Origin: Rhizobium sp. ICMP 5592
GTDB lineage: Bacteria > Pseudomonadota > Alphaproteobacteria > Rhizobiales > Rhizobiaceae
Direction: 5' to 3'
Assembly (NCBI RefSeq): GCF_009498525.1
Contig: NZ_QSNT01000009.1
Span: 1 to 64,000 of the forward strand
Length of the DNA: 64,000 nt
In this document: piece by piece, positions 26,419 to 35,479 of the stretch
How the letters are laid out: each line of letters starts with the position of its first letter
Numbering within the stretch: position 1 is the stretch's first letter
Notes under the pieces: model-generated
Seen by the model: the letters and a program-made list of their open reading frames with translations, nothing else
What the model was told of the DNA's origin: nothing
Databases searched by the model: none
Translations under genes and position numbers: made by a program

Positions 26419-28363
26419 TTGATAATTCCTCTCCAACCCCTCCGCTCTGCGAGAGGTTCGCGATGTGAAGACAGCGGCTCTCCCGTCCTGGCCCCGGTGT
26501 GATCATGGGGATTTTCATTGATCTACAATCCGGCTCCGCCAACTCGCAACGGTCAGCAAAGCGACACGAGTTCGGCCAGGTGGCAGGGGGTGGGACCGAG
26601 CCTCTAATGGTTGGCAGACGACGGCCCGGAGTTCCGGCTGCGGGCGTCGATCTGAGCAGAGCCAGCGAATATGGATGTTGAGGTGATCGGACCAGACTCC
26701 TGACCTCCGCATGCTCGACGATCTCGCCAGCATACATCACGACTGCACGGTCACAAGAGTCTGCCAACACGCCCCAATCATGCGTAACCAAGATCAATGA
26801 CATGCCAGTCTCAGCGCGAAGTTCTCTAAGAAGGTCAAGGATTTCGGCCTGGACCGTAACATCGAGAGCCGTGGTGGGTTCGTCAGCAATCAGAAGCCTC
26901 GGTTCGCCTGCCAAAGCTCTCGCTATGGCGACGCGTTGGGCCATACCACCGGAGAGCTCGTGGGGATATTTCCTTGCCGTATCATAAGCATTCGGGAGAC
27001 GCACTCGCTCCAATAGTCTTATTGCTTCAGCTTTCGACTGTTTGCGACCAAGGCGCCGGTGAACACGGATTGCCTCGGCTACTTGATCTCCCGCAGAATA
27101 CATCGGGTCCAGGCTGGAAATCGGTTCCTGCGAAATATAGGCTATACCGCGACCTCGAACTCGCTCCATCTCCCTGTCATTGAATCCAAGGAGATCCTGG
27201 CCGCCAAAATTTAAGCGGCTTGCAGTGATCGTCGCTCCCGCAGGCAGAACTCGCAGAAAGGCAGCGACCGTCATCGATTTTCCGCAACCAGACTCGCCAA
27301 CCAGACCAACTGCCTCACCCGGTTTGATAATGAGATCGATTCCCTGAACCAAAGTGAGCTCACCAAGCGTGATCTTGAGATTCACTACCTCGAACAGTGC
27401 ATCTCCGGCCGGAGAACTCTCTTGATGCACCGCCTGAACCACTTGGGTGTGTGTCAACTTTTGCCAGCTCAAACCGGTGTCTGATCCGGAGCTACGCCCA
27501 AGGTGAGCATCCCTAATACCGGTCCCGAGGAGATTGAGGGCGAGCGACATTAATGTGATGATACCTCCGGTCGGCACGAGCATCCATGGAGCGCGATTGA
27601 TAACGGATGCCGCCTCGCTGATCATGTTTCCCCATGTCGGAGAGGGAGGCAGTTCTCCCAAACCAAGAAACCCAAGGGCGGCCTCAACGACGATGGCGAT
27701 GCCTGCAACCAATGACACCTGGGTTAAGACTGGCCCAGTTATAGCCGGAAGGATATGGCGCCGCTGTATCTGCCAGTTCGACAGTCCCGCAACCCGGGCG
27801 ACTGCCACATACGGTTCTTCACGTACAGCAAGCGTGACGGATCGAACGACGCGTATCAAGGAGCCCGAAACGAGGACACCGAACGTAATCATAGCGGCAG
27901 TTTCGTTACGCCCATAGACGGTGACGATTACCAGAAGGACGACCAAGCCCGGGATGGATTGAACGACATCAACAAAGCGCATGATGACGGTTTCCGTGAC
28001 GCGTCCAGATGAGCCCGCAACAATCCCGCCTATTACCCCAAAGATAAGGAAGACAAACACTGCAGTAACGGTCCCAGATAGACTGGTTCGACCGCCAAAA
28101 AGCAGACGAGTTAGAATATCTCGGCCGAGACCATCTGTTCCTAGCCAGTGCTGAGGACTCGGTCCGGCATAGACCTGCTTGAGGTCCAATTGCTGGGGGC
28201 TGTAAGGGGAAACCCAGGGTGCGAAAAGACTGCCGAACACGACAATGAGGACGAAGATTATTGAAACCGTCGTCGTTGGTTGCCGCAGAGCGCGCAGCAA
28301 AATGCCCTGCGGGGCGTTTGAACCCGTCTGCTTGCCAGCGACGTTGCCTGATACCTCAGTCAT
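26405..28363 (-). CDS. fused ABC permease-ATPase (DppC-DppD type)
   Basis: A 652-residue fusion. Residues 1-290 are a DppC-like permease: FAPWVSPYSPQQLDLKQVYAGPSPQHWLGTDGLGRDILTRLLFGGRTSL, several membrane segments and the EEPYVAVARVAGLSNWQIQRRHILP coupling loop. A hydrophilic linker follows, and from about residue 320 a DppD-like ATPase with GESGCGKSMT, LSGGMAQRVAIARALAGEPRLLIADEPTTALDV and the C-terminal Cys-containing oligopeptide extension (SCRFADRCELAEPDC). Such fusions exist in some peptide/nickel-type importers. ATGA overlap joins it to the DppB-like gene. Confidence 0.9.
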   Translation of the reverse strand: MTEVSGNVAGKQTGSNAPQGILLRALRQPTTTVSIIFVLIVVFGSLFAPWVSPYSPQQLDLKQVYAGPSPQHWLGTDGLGRDILTRLLFGGRTSLSGTVTAVFVFLIFGVIGGIVAGSSGRVTETVIMRFVDVVQSIPGLVVLLVIVTVYGRNETAAMITFGVLVSGSLIRVVRSVTLAVREEPYVAVARVAGLSNWQIQRRHILPAITGPVLTQVSLVAGIAIVVEAALGFLGLGELPPSPTWGNMISEAASVINRAPWMLVPTGGIITLMSLALNLLGTGIRDAHLGRSSGSDTGLSWQKLTHTQVVQAVHQESSPAGDALFEVVNLKITLGELTLVQGIDLIIKPGEAVGLVGESGCGKSMTVAAFLRVLPAGATITASRLNFGGQDLLGFNDREMERVRGRGIAYISQEPISSLDPMYSAGDQVAEAIRVHRRLGRKQSKAEAIRLLERVRLPNAYDTARKYPHELSGGMAQRVAIARALAGEPRLLIADEPTTALDVTVQAEILDLLRELRAETGMSLILVTHDWGVLADSCDRAVVMYAGEIVEHAEVRSLVRSPQHPYSLALLRSTPAAGTPGRRLPTIRGSVPPPATWPNSCRFADRCELAEPDCRSMKIPMITPGPGRESRCLHIANLSQSGGVGEELSNGVA

Positions 28364-29313
28364 TGCGCCTGTACCTTCGGGTTGAGATAGGCCAGCAGGA
28401 GGTCATTGATCGTAAACACGATAACAACGACGATCGTGTAGTAGACCACAATGCCTTGCATGACAGGGATGTCATGCCGGTTCGTCGCTGTTACGGCGAG
28501 CCTTCCTATGCCCGGAAGGGCATAGACCTGCTCGACAATCAGCGTGCCTCCCAAAAGGTTCACGAAGATTAAGCTTATGATCGTCAAGACGGGGCCAAAG
28601 GCGTTTCGCAACACGTGCTTCAGCAATATTCTTCTCGCTGGAATGCCGTTTGCCCGCAGTGCCCTGACGAAATCGCTCCTCATTGCTGTGAGAAGTTCGC
28701 CTCTGGCGTTGAGAGCGATCACGGCGATCGGCGAGACGGCGGTCGTCAACACGGGAAGCAGCAGCGCGGCCAACCATCGATGGACCCCGGTCGAGAAGGC
28801 AATGTAACCGGATGTGGGCAGCCAAGACACATTGGCCGCTACGACGGCGATTAGCACCATGCCAAGCCAAAAGTTCGGCAGGCTCATCAGGAATACGGAG
28901 CCGATATCGACGATCCGTCCGGGTAGGCCGCCCCGAACGGCGCTGATGCCGCCGAAGAGCAGCCCAAGGAACACACTCATCACCAAGGCAAGAACTGTCA
29001 GCGACAGCGTCACAGGAAGTCGTGCTACGATCAGAGAGAGAACGGTCTCGTTGCTATAGGCAGAAACTCCGAGGTCTCCTTGAAGCGCATTCAAGAGCCA
29101 TTCACCGTATTGAACAAAGAACGCCCGATCATAGCCGAGCTTATGATTGAGCTCTGCGATCTTCTCGACCGTCGCTCCCGTTGCAAGCATGCTTTGAGCA
29201 ACGCTGCCGGGAGCAAACGATTGAAGCAGGAAAGTCAACATTGAAACGATCAAAAGCAGGGGCAGGGCCCAGATAAATCTTTTGGCGAGCACAGCGAACA
29301 TGGTTTCATCCAT
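28360..29313 (-). CDS. oligopeptide-type ABC permease (DppB)
   Basis: A 317-residue inner-membrane protein with about six hydrophobic helices. LAKRFIWALPLLLIVSMLTFLLQSFAPGS is the DppB-type N-terminus, and SDFVRALRANGIPARRILLKHVLRNAFGPVLTI is the coupling loop. It could start at ATG 29313 or four codons later; neither has a strong RBS, so the first is given. It is overlapped by the fused permease-ATPase gene start. It transports the ligand bound by the periplasmic protein encoded upstream. Confidence 0.9.
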   Translation of the reverse strand: MDETMFAVLAKRFIWALPLLLIVSMLTFLLQSFAPGSVAQSMLATGATVEKIAELNHKLGYDRAFFVQYGEWLLNALQGDLGVSAYSNETVLSLIVARLPVTLSLTVLALVMSVFLGLLFGGISAVRGGLPGRIVDIGSVFLMSLPNFWLGMVLIAVVAANVSWLPTSGYIAFSTGVHRWLAALLLPVLTTAVSPIAVIALNARGELLTAMRSDFVRALRANGIPARRILLKHVLRNAFGPVLTIISLIFVNLLGGTLIVEQVYALPGIGRLAVTATNRHDIPVMQGIVVYYTIVVVIVFTINDLLLAYLNPKVQAQ

Positions 29314-29368
29314 CGACTGAGATTGGTGTCCGGCCAGGCGTGCCGCAGCAGCCGGATAAAGGCAGGCC

Positions 29369-30955
29369 TTATTGCGCCGGCGCCCAGTTCAGATAGAAAA
29401 ACTCTCCGATCGGTGACGCCTTGCCGAGATCCTTCACGCCTTTGGCGAAGGCATACCTTGGGGCGACCGCGATCGGCACGAACCATGCCTTCTCTGTAAC
29501 GATCCGGTTGAGCTCGACGTTCAACGCCTCGAACTCCCCTTGCGTCCCGGCCTTGGAAACGGCATCGTACGCCGCTTCGACCTCGGCATCCTTGGTCTTG
29601 AAGGGGCTCCAAGGGCCGAAATAAGGATCCACCAAAAGACGAACGGCGTCGAAATAAACGTCACCCAACAAGGCGAAGGACGGCGCCATGGCGGCATACT
29701 TCTTCTGCGCAACGTCACTGACCCATGAATTCGGATCAGCCAGGCGCTGTAACTCAACCCGGATACCGACCTGAGCATACATTGCCGCAATCGCCTGTGC
29801 TGCGTTGCTCATATCCTGGTCAAGCAAAGGAAGGTCGAACCCATCAGCGTAGCCAGCTTCTGTAAGCAGTTGCTTGGCCTTTTCGGGATCGTAAGGATAT
29901 CGGCCGTCAAGCTTAGGATCGTACCCCATCAAATTTGGGACAGCGAATTGCCCCATGACACGCCATTTAGGGCCGAGTACAGCAAGAAGAGATTCCCGAT
30001 CAATCGCATAGTTCATGGCCTGCCGAACGCGCTGGTCCTTGAGCGCAGGGACGAGTTCACCATTGCGGTCGAAAATGTTGATGCCGTAGCCGAGGATCAA
30101 GCCCTCGGCGACCTGAAAACCTTCAGTCTTCGCCTGGCCCGCCAGTTGCGATTGGGCATTCGCGTCCAGGGGCAGCATCGAAACCTGGATTTCCCCTGAC
30201 CGAAGTGCTTCGAAAGCAGTATTCGGGTCAGCGATTACGCGAATGACGACCCGATCCCAATGCTGGTGCGCAGGATCCCAATAGTTATCGTTGCGATCAA
30301 ACACATACCTGTCGCCTGTGAGCGTCTCGCTCTTATTGAGCCTATAAGCTCCGGAGCCAAACATCTCTGTACTCATTCGATCCGGGTTTGCGAGACCTTC
30401 AGGGCTGATGATAAGCCCGTTGTTGCATTCCCCATCCGCCGAAAGCAGTGTCTCCATGCCCTTGAACGGTCGATCATATTTGATCTGGACCATGTCGCCA
30501 TTGACGACTTCTATGGATTTGAACGGAGCAAGATAGCCCTGATTTATCCCGGGGTTGTCGCGGTTATGAAGGAGCGTCGCCACAACGGTTTGGGGCGTAA
30601 TCGGCGTCCCATCTTGGAACTTTACGCCCGTACGAATTTTCATTGTGAAAGTTGTGTTGTTGTCAGAGTAAAACCACGACTCTGCCAGCCCGGGCGCATA
30701 TTGGCCGTTTTCATCGACCCTAATGAGCGGATCGTAGGCGAGCGCGAACAGAATGTTGCTACAGTTTGTTCGTAAAACAAAACTGGACGGTGCGAGACCA
30801 ATCGCGACGGTCAGGGTCTTTGCCGTCGCTTGTGCATTTCCGAACGAGACAAGCAAAAGCAATGCGATCGAGATCGCCTTCACACCGGCGGCAAGTGGGA
30901 TGCGTCGCATCAGAAGGCAGAAAAAAGGCGCAGTTCTACGCTCTCCAAACAACAT
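29369..30955 (-). CDS. oligopeptide-type ABC substrate-binding protein (SBP_bac_5)
   Basis: About 528 residues. A Sec signal (RRIPLAAGVKAISIALLLLVSFGNAQA) is followed by the family 5 pattern: LAYDPLIRVDENGQYAPGLAESWFYSDNNTTFTMKIRTGVKFQDGTPITPQTV and later RQAMNYAIDRESLLAVL. The ATG at 30955 is chosen because GGGAGG lies just upstream; an earlier in-frame ATG at 31018 lacks this. Family members bind peptides, nickel chelates, opines or sugars, so the ligand is open. It is the first gene of a four-gene importer operon divergent from a LacI gene. Confidence 0.88.
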   Translation of the reverse strand: MLFGERRTAPFFCLLMRRIPLAAGVKAISIALLLLVSFGNAQATAKTLTVAIGLAPSSFVLRTNCSNILFALAYDPLIRVDENGQYAPGLAESWFYSDNNTTFTMKIRTGVKFQDGTPITPQTVVATLLHNRDNPGINQGYLAPFKSIEVVNGDMVQIKYDRPFKGMETLLSADGECNNGLIISPEGLANPDRMSTEMFGSGAYRLNKSETLTGDRYVFDRNDNYWDPAHQHWDRVVIRVIADPNTAFEALRSGEIQVSMLPLDANAQSQLAGQAKTEGFQVAEGLILGYGINIFDRNGELVPALKDQRVRQAMNYAIDRESLLAVLGPKWRVMGQFAVPNLMGYDPKLDGRYPYDPEKAKQLLTEAGYADGFDLPLLDQDMSNAAQAIAAMYAQVGIRVELQRLADPNSWVSDVAQKKYAAMAPSFALLGDVYFDAVRLLVDPYFGPWSPFKTKDAEVEAAYDAVSKAGTQGEFEALNVELNRIVTEKAWFVPIAVAPRYAFAKGVKDLGKASPIGEFFYLNWAPAQ

Positions 30956-31087
30956 AGCATTCCTCCCAAATCCGATCCCGCCAACCTCTCCTTGGTAAAT
31001 CCCATCGGCTAGCATCATCGGAAAACAAAACCTAGCGTCCCTGCATGCCGCTGTAAAGGTCTCATTTTGATGCCAATAAGATCAAGC

Positions 31088-31099
31088 AATGAAAGCATT
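31088..31099. promoter_or_regulatory. short palindrome between the peptide ABC and LacI genes
   Basis: AATG-AAAG-CATT lies in the 228-base region between divergent genes. It is a possible LacI-family operator controlling the importer operon and the regulator itself, but it is short and lacks the usual central CG. Confidence 0.25.
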
Positions 31100-31183
31100 A
31101 GCATCACTGATCGATGAATATTTGCCTATGACCGGCTGATCGGGTAACCAAATGAGAGGTTCACCACAGAAAGAGAGGCCGGT

Positions 31184-32257
31184 ATGGCAAATCAAAAGCG
31201 GCGGCTTATTCGTCTGGATGTGGCCAACATGGCGGGCGTCAGCGTGGCAACAGTTGACCGCGTATTAAATGGGCGCGGTAGTGTCAAAGAGCAAACGGCA
31301 CGCAGAATTAAGGGCATTGCAGCCGACCTCGGATATGCGGCCGGCATCAACGACAAGGAACTCCGGCTGGGCGTTTTCCTCCAGGACCCAGGCCAATCGT
31401 TTCTCCGGGAGATCGAGCGGCACTTACTAGCGGACAAGGTCGATCCCCTGCGTAAGGGATACCGGATATTTACCTACTATATGCCCGAGATATCTCAGGA
31501 TGTCCCGGAGACCTCCCCGGCAGCTATTGCCGCGAAAATCGAGGAAATGGCTGCGACATGCGACGTCATCGCGGGTGTTTTCGCGCAGCATCCGTTAATT
31601 CTACGAGAGATTGGAAAGGCGACGGCAAGGGGCATACCTGTCATCGCGTTTCTCACCGACCTTCGCGATCCACAGAGAACTGCCTTTGTCGGGCCTGATA
31701 ATCGAATGGTGGGCCGGACAGCCGGAAAGCTGATGGGTCTCATGTTGGGGGGTCGGGCTGGCAAGGTCTTGGTAACGAGCGACTCCCTGCACGGGATGGG
31801 AACCAGCATTATCGCAACCGAGGAAAGAGAAGCTGGCTTTCGCTCGGCAATCATGGAGCAATTCGAATCCCTCGAGGTTTTGACTTCGGTCGAGCGTATC
31901 GAAAACGGGACTCGAATAGGGACGAAACTTGAAACCCTTCTCAGGGATGAGACCGTGATTGGCATTTTCAATGCGGGGGGGCGAAACTCGCAGATTACGT
32001 CATCGATCACAGCCTCCGGTCGGCGGCCCGATACAATTGTCAGCATTTTGAGCGAGTTGTCGGCGTCGGCACATGAGGGCCTAATAAACGGCCGCCTGCA
32101 CGCGATACTCGCCCACTCCGCCAAGCAATTGGCTGACAATCTATTGAATGTGATGCTGAAGGCAGGTCGCGATGAGGCCGTTGAACCGGCTACAATAGTG
32201 CCTCTCCATATTTATCTTGATGAGAATGTGCCCGTCAGCTGCGGAAGCTCACCCTGA
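31184..32257 (+). CDS. LacI-family transcriptional regulator
   Basis: A 357-residue protein. The N-terminal LacI headpiece is clear (RLDVANMAGVSVATVDRVLNGRGSVKEQTARRIKGIAADLGYAAG), followed by a periplasmic-binding-protein-like domain (RLGVFLQDPGQSFLREIERHL, VFAQHPLILREIGKATARGIPVIAFLTDL). It lies divergent to the oligopeptide-type importer and 123 bases before the esterase gene, so it probably controls both. The effector class is likely a sugar or sugar-like ligand, by family precedent. Confidence 0.87.
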   Translation: MANQKRRLIRLDVANMAGVSVATVDRVLNGRGSVKEQTARRIKGIAADLGYAAGINDKELRLGVFLQDPGQSFLREIERHLLADKVDPLRKGYRIFTYYMPEISQDVPETSPAAIAAKIEEMAATCDVIAGVFAQHPLILREIGKATARGIPVIAFLTDLRDPQRTAFVGPDNRMVGRTAGKLMGLMLGGRAGKVLVTSDSLHGMGTSIIATEEREAGFRSAIMEQFESLEVLTSVERIENGTRIGTKLETLLRDETVIGIFNAGGRNSQITSSITASGRRPDTIVSILSELSASAHEGLINGRLHAILAHSAKQLADNLLNVMLKAGRDEAVEPATIVPLHIYLDENVPVSCGSSP

Positions 32258-32380
32258 CATCGCGAAGCAAAGCCGAGCGACGGCACTATTCGTCGCCGCA
32301 TTTGATGATATTTACAACATCACAGTTTGACGTTATTAGTCTCATTACTAGATGCTATTTGAGGCTGGGGATTACCGGTA

Positions 32381-33316
32381 ATGTCGGAAACGAAAGCGAT
32401 CGACTTTTCTTTCTTGAAACTGGACGATTCGGCTAAGGGGCGCTCACTTCAAGATCAGGCGGAGTATGCCCGCAGTTGCTCCGGGGAGGAGCCGTACGCT
32501 CCCGGGCCTGAATCGTTGCCCGTGCCGGAGAACCCTGCCGGAGCAGTCACCGAGCATGAATGGACGAGCCGAATTGCCTATCCTGGCGTGAGCCGTCGCT
32601 ATCGAGTCTATGTACCCAAACAATACGATTCGTCCGTGCCTGCAAACCTGATGGTGTTTCAGGACGGCGAGCAGTATCTTCGCGAAGTTCGATGCGACAC
32701 TGTCTTCGACAATCTAATCGCCAAAGGTCATATCCCGCCTACTATCGGCCTCTTCGTTGAACCCGGCAATCCAGGCCCTGGCTATCCAGTATATGGTGGG
32801 GAGGGCAATCGAAGCATCGAGTATGATTCGATTACATCGGATTATGCAGACTTCCTCGCGACAGAACTCATTCCCGAGATCAAAAAAGAGCTTAACATTA
32901 CCGACGATCCGCGCCGGCGCGCAATCTGCGGAATAAGTTCCGGCGGGATGTGCGCGTTCAACGCCGCGTGGCATCGGCCGCTCGACTTCGGTAATGTCAT
33001 CAGCCACTGCGGCAGTTTCGTGCATTTGCGTGGTGGATTTCTGTATCCGACTCTCGTCAGGCGAACCGAACGCAAGCCAATCCGCGTTTATCTTCAAACT
33101 GGATCGAAGGACCTTAACATCATTCTCGGCGACCTCGTTCTCGCTAATCGTGAATTGGCTTCCGCCCTAGCCTATAGGGCTTACGATATGAAGTTCGTTT
33201 TTGGTGAGGGTGGGCATACGTTGATGCATGCCAGCGCGCTCTTTCCTGACACAATGCGGTGGACGTTTGGCGACAAGCCGGTTCGCACCCAATTGCCGAA
33301 CGCGGCAGAATCCTAG
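32381..33316 (+). CDS. alpha/beta-hydrolase esterase (enterochelin-esterase/D-family)
   Basis: A 311-residue esterase. It has the putative-esterase pattern: YRVYVPKQYDSSVPANLMVFQDGEQYL, an oxyanion/nucleophile motif GISSGGMCAFNAAWHRP (Gly-x-Ser-x-Gly), a SHCGSFVHLRGG strand, and a late catalytic His in GEGGHTLMHASALFPDTMRW. No signal peptide is seen, so it acts in the cytoplasm. The family includes enterochelin and acetyl-xylan esterases. Next to a peptide/opine-like importer, it may release an ester or acyl group from the imported compound. Confidence 0.83.
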   Translation: MSETKAIDFSFLKLDDSAKGRSLQDQAEYARSCSGEEPYAPGPESLPVPENPAGAVTEHEWTSRIAYPGVSRRYRVYVPKQYDSSVPANLMVFQDGEQYLREVRCDTVFDNLIAKGHIPPTIGLFVEPGNPGPGYPVYGGEGNRSIEYDSITSDYADFLATELIPEIKKELNITDDPRRRAICGISSGGMCAFNAAWHRPLDFGNVISHCGSFVHLRGGFLYPTLVRRTERKPIRVYLQTGSKDLNIILGDLVLANRELASALAYRAYDMKFVFGEGGHTLMHASALFPDTMRWTFGDKPVRTQLPNAAES

Positions 33317-33459
33317 AGTCATGGCATTCGATTGAATGATGCCACCAGCCGTCATTGCAGGGAATGGCCCAATTGGTGGCCGCTTCACGCCACACCGGAC
33401 CGCCACCCGTCAGATTGCGTCTCGGACGTCAAACCAATGCCTCCCGCGATTTTGCATCC

Positions 33460-34215
33460 TCAGTGACGCATGAAACCACCATCGACGTTGAGAGTGACGC
33501 CGGTGATGAACGCGGCGGCATCTGAAGCAAGGAATGCGACGGCCTCTGCGATGTCTTCGGGGCGACCGGCCCGGCCAAGAGGCATCGCGGCGAGAATTCG
33601 GTCACGTTGCTCCATCGGTAACGACGCCGTCATTCCCGTCTCCGTCAAGGCGGGACAGATGCTGTTGCATGTGATGTTGGACGGGCCGACCTCTCGGGCA
33701 ATTCCCTTGCTGAAGGCAATAACGGCTCCTTTTGCAGCAGCATAGCAGCTATTGCCGAGAAGCCCTCCACCTTGCTGGCCGGCAACAGAGGCGATATTGA
33801 CGATCCGCCCCCATTGGCGCTCCGCCATATGTGGCAAAACTGCTTTTGTCAGCAAAAATACGGACGTGACATCGACAGCGAATAGCCGCTCCCATTGCTC
33901 CAAACCCACTTCCGCAATGTTTCCTTTCGAAACGATTCCTGCGTTGTTCACGAGGATATCAATGCCCGCAAAGCGGGTTTCCACTTCCTCGACAAGCGTC
34001 TGTATCTGATCAGCAATCGAAACGTCTGCCGCGATGAAGGCGGCGGTGTCTCCACGTCCCTCCAAATGTTTCGCTGCACTCTCCCCGGCCTGGAGATCAA
34101 CATCGGAAATGACGACTTTTGCACCTCGTGCGGCCAGCAGACTGGCAATCCCGAACCCGATCCCATGCGCCGCGCCGGTTACCAGAGCTACACGACCTTG
34201 CATGTCCCGTTGCAT
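33460..34215 (-). CDS. SDR-family oxidoreductase (FabG-like)
   Basis: A classical short-chain dehydrogenase of about 251 residues. The cofactor motif is TGAAHGIGFG, the structural motif is NNAG, and the catalytic Ser/Tyr/Lys are in NIASVAGQQGG and CYAAAKGAV. An Asp after the second strand (VVISDVD) indicates NAD(H). The ATG at 34215 has AAAGGA about eight bases upstream; a GTG at 34219-34221 is too close to that site. It is divergent from a LysR gene, its likely regulator. The substrate cannot be read. Confidence 0.9.
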   Translation of the reverse strand: MQRDMQGRVALVTGAAHGIGFGIASLLAARGAKVVISDVDLQAGESAAKHLEGRGDTAAFIAADVSIADQIQTLVEEVETRFAGIDILVNNAGIVSKGNIAEVGLEQWERLFAVDVTSVFLLTKAVLPHMAERQWGRIVNIASVAGQQGGGLLGNSCYAAAKGAVIAFSKGIAREVGPSNITCNSICPALTETGMTASLPMEQRDRILAAMPLGRAGRPEDIAEAVAFLASDAAAFITGVTLNVDGGFMRH

Positions 34216-34337
34216 CGCCACGTCCTTTTCGCTAGCGTTCCACTTGAGGAACTCGCTGTATATCCAAAGGATTATTCCTGGTGGCCTGATGGATCAAACG
34301 ACTTGTCCTTATCGGCAAGTTAAGTGGAGCTTAACTG

Positions 34338-35267
34338 ATGTCTCGACTTCCCGTCCCGTTGAGCAGTCTCGAGATATTCGCCGAAGCCGGAAAGACAGGT
34401 TCCTTCACACGGGCTGCCGAAAACCTAGCGCTATCGACCAGTGCTATTAGCCAGGCGGTTCGCAAGCTTGAAGGGAGGCTCGGATGCGAACTCTTCATCC
34501 GAGTCGGAAACGCTTTGAACATCACGCCGGAAGGTGAGCTACTCCTTGCCCACGTGAATGCTGGTATCTCGCAGATGCGCGCGGGGCTTGGAGCGCTGCT
34601 GACGAATAAGGAAGAGCCCATCTCCATCAGCAGTCCGCCGGGGATTGCGAGCCAACTGCTGCCGACCGTTGTCCAAAAGCTGATAGCTCTAAACGCCAAG
34701 GATATCCGACTTGTGTCGGATGAGACACCTGATTTTATCTCGTACCATGCCTTCGACGTCGCTATCCTTTACGGTGAGGCAGCGGCACGGCTCCATGATC
34801 TGGAGCCGTTGGGACCGGACGTTTTTACACCCGTCTGCAGTCCTCAATTGCGAAGACAGATAAGTGTGATCGACGACATTGCGCGCCTGCCATTAATCGT
34901 CAACGAAACAAACGCGGTGACATGGAGCGATTGGCTCCGGCGGAACGGTCTTTCGCCGACAAGCATCAACTGGCTCCGCTTCAATCGTGCCTCGCAAATC
35001 ATCCCTGCGGTTATGGGAGGATTTGGTGTGGCTTTGGAATCTTTGAGGGTCTTCGCACCACAAATTGAGCGTGGGGAGCTTGTGCCCTGCGACTTTCCTG
35101 GTTCCATCTCGATTTCGAGGGAACTTACATTTCTTCATGTCACCAAAAATCCTGTGCGACATCAGCAGGCAGAGCAAATTGCTGAGCTCATCCGCGAAGA
35201 GTGCTTCACAAACTTTGACGGCCGACGACGAAAAGTCGCTGAGCATGAGATAGCAGGAAACTTGTAA
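34338..35267 (+). CDS. LysR-family transcriptional regulator
   Basis: A 309-residue LysR protein. The winged helix is clear (LSSLEIFAEAGKTGSFTRAAENLALSTSAISQAVRKLEGRLGCELF), followed by the effector-binding domain (ISISSPPGIASQLLPTVVQ). It belongs to the GcvA-like branch by its FAEAGKTGSFTRAAENL layout. It is divergently transcribed from the SDR gene with 122 bases between starts, the usual layout for a LysR activator and its target. Confidence 0.9.
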   Translation: MSRLPVPLSSLEIFAEAGKTGSFTRAAENLALSTSAISQAVRKLEGRLGCELFIRVGNALNITPEGELLLAHVNAGISQMRAGLGALLTNKEEPISISSPPGIASQLLPTVVQKLIALNAKDIRLVSDETPDFISYHAFDVAILYGEAAARLHDLEPLGPDVFTPVCSPQLRRQISVIDDIARLPLIVNETNAVTWSDWLRRNGLSPTSINWLRFNRASQIIPAVMGGFGVALESLRVFAPQIERGELVPCDFPGSISISRELTFLHVTKNPVRHQQAEQIAELIREECFTNFDGRRRKVAEHEIAGNL

Positions 35268-35479
35268 CCTCCCTTCGCGATAGATCGGGGCGGGTGATGT
35301 CATGTCTGGCGCCCGTTTGGCAATCTGATTTTGGCCGGTGTTTGACCTTTTCGGGTCGGCTGCCGTCATGTCTCCGGCCTGTTTATGCGGCACGATAGAC
35401 TCGGCGAAGCGATCGCGCACATAGGCGCTCGCGCAATGACGAGCTCGAAGCCATCCTCGACCCTCTCGGGGTCAGTAAA

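Noticed and set aside
35268..35479. Possible insertion-sequence remnant between the LysR and dnaE2 genes
   Set aside because: The composition looks like decayed transposon DNA, but no terminal repeats or transposase motif could be identified.
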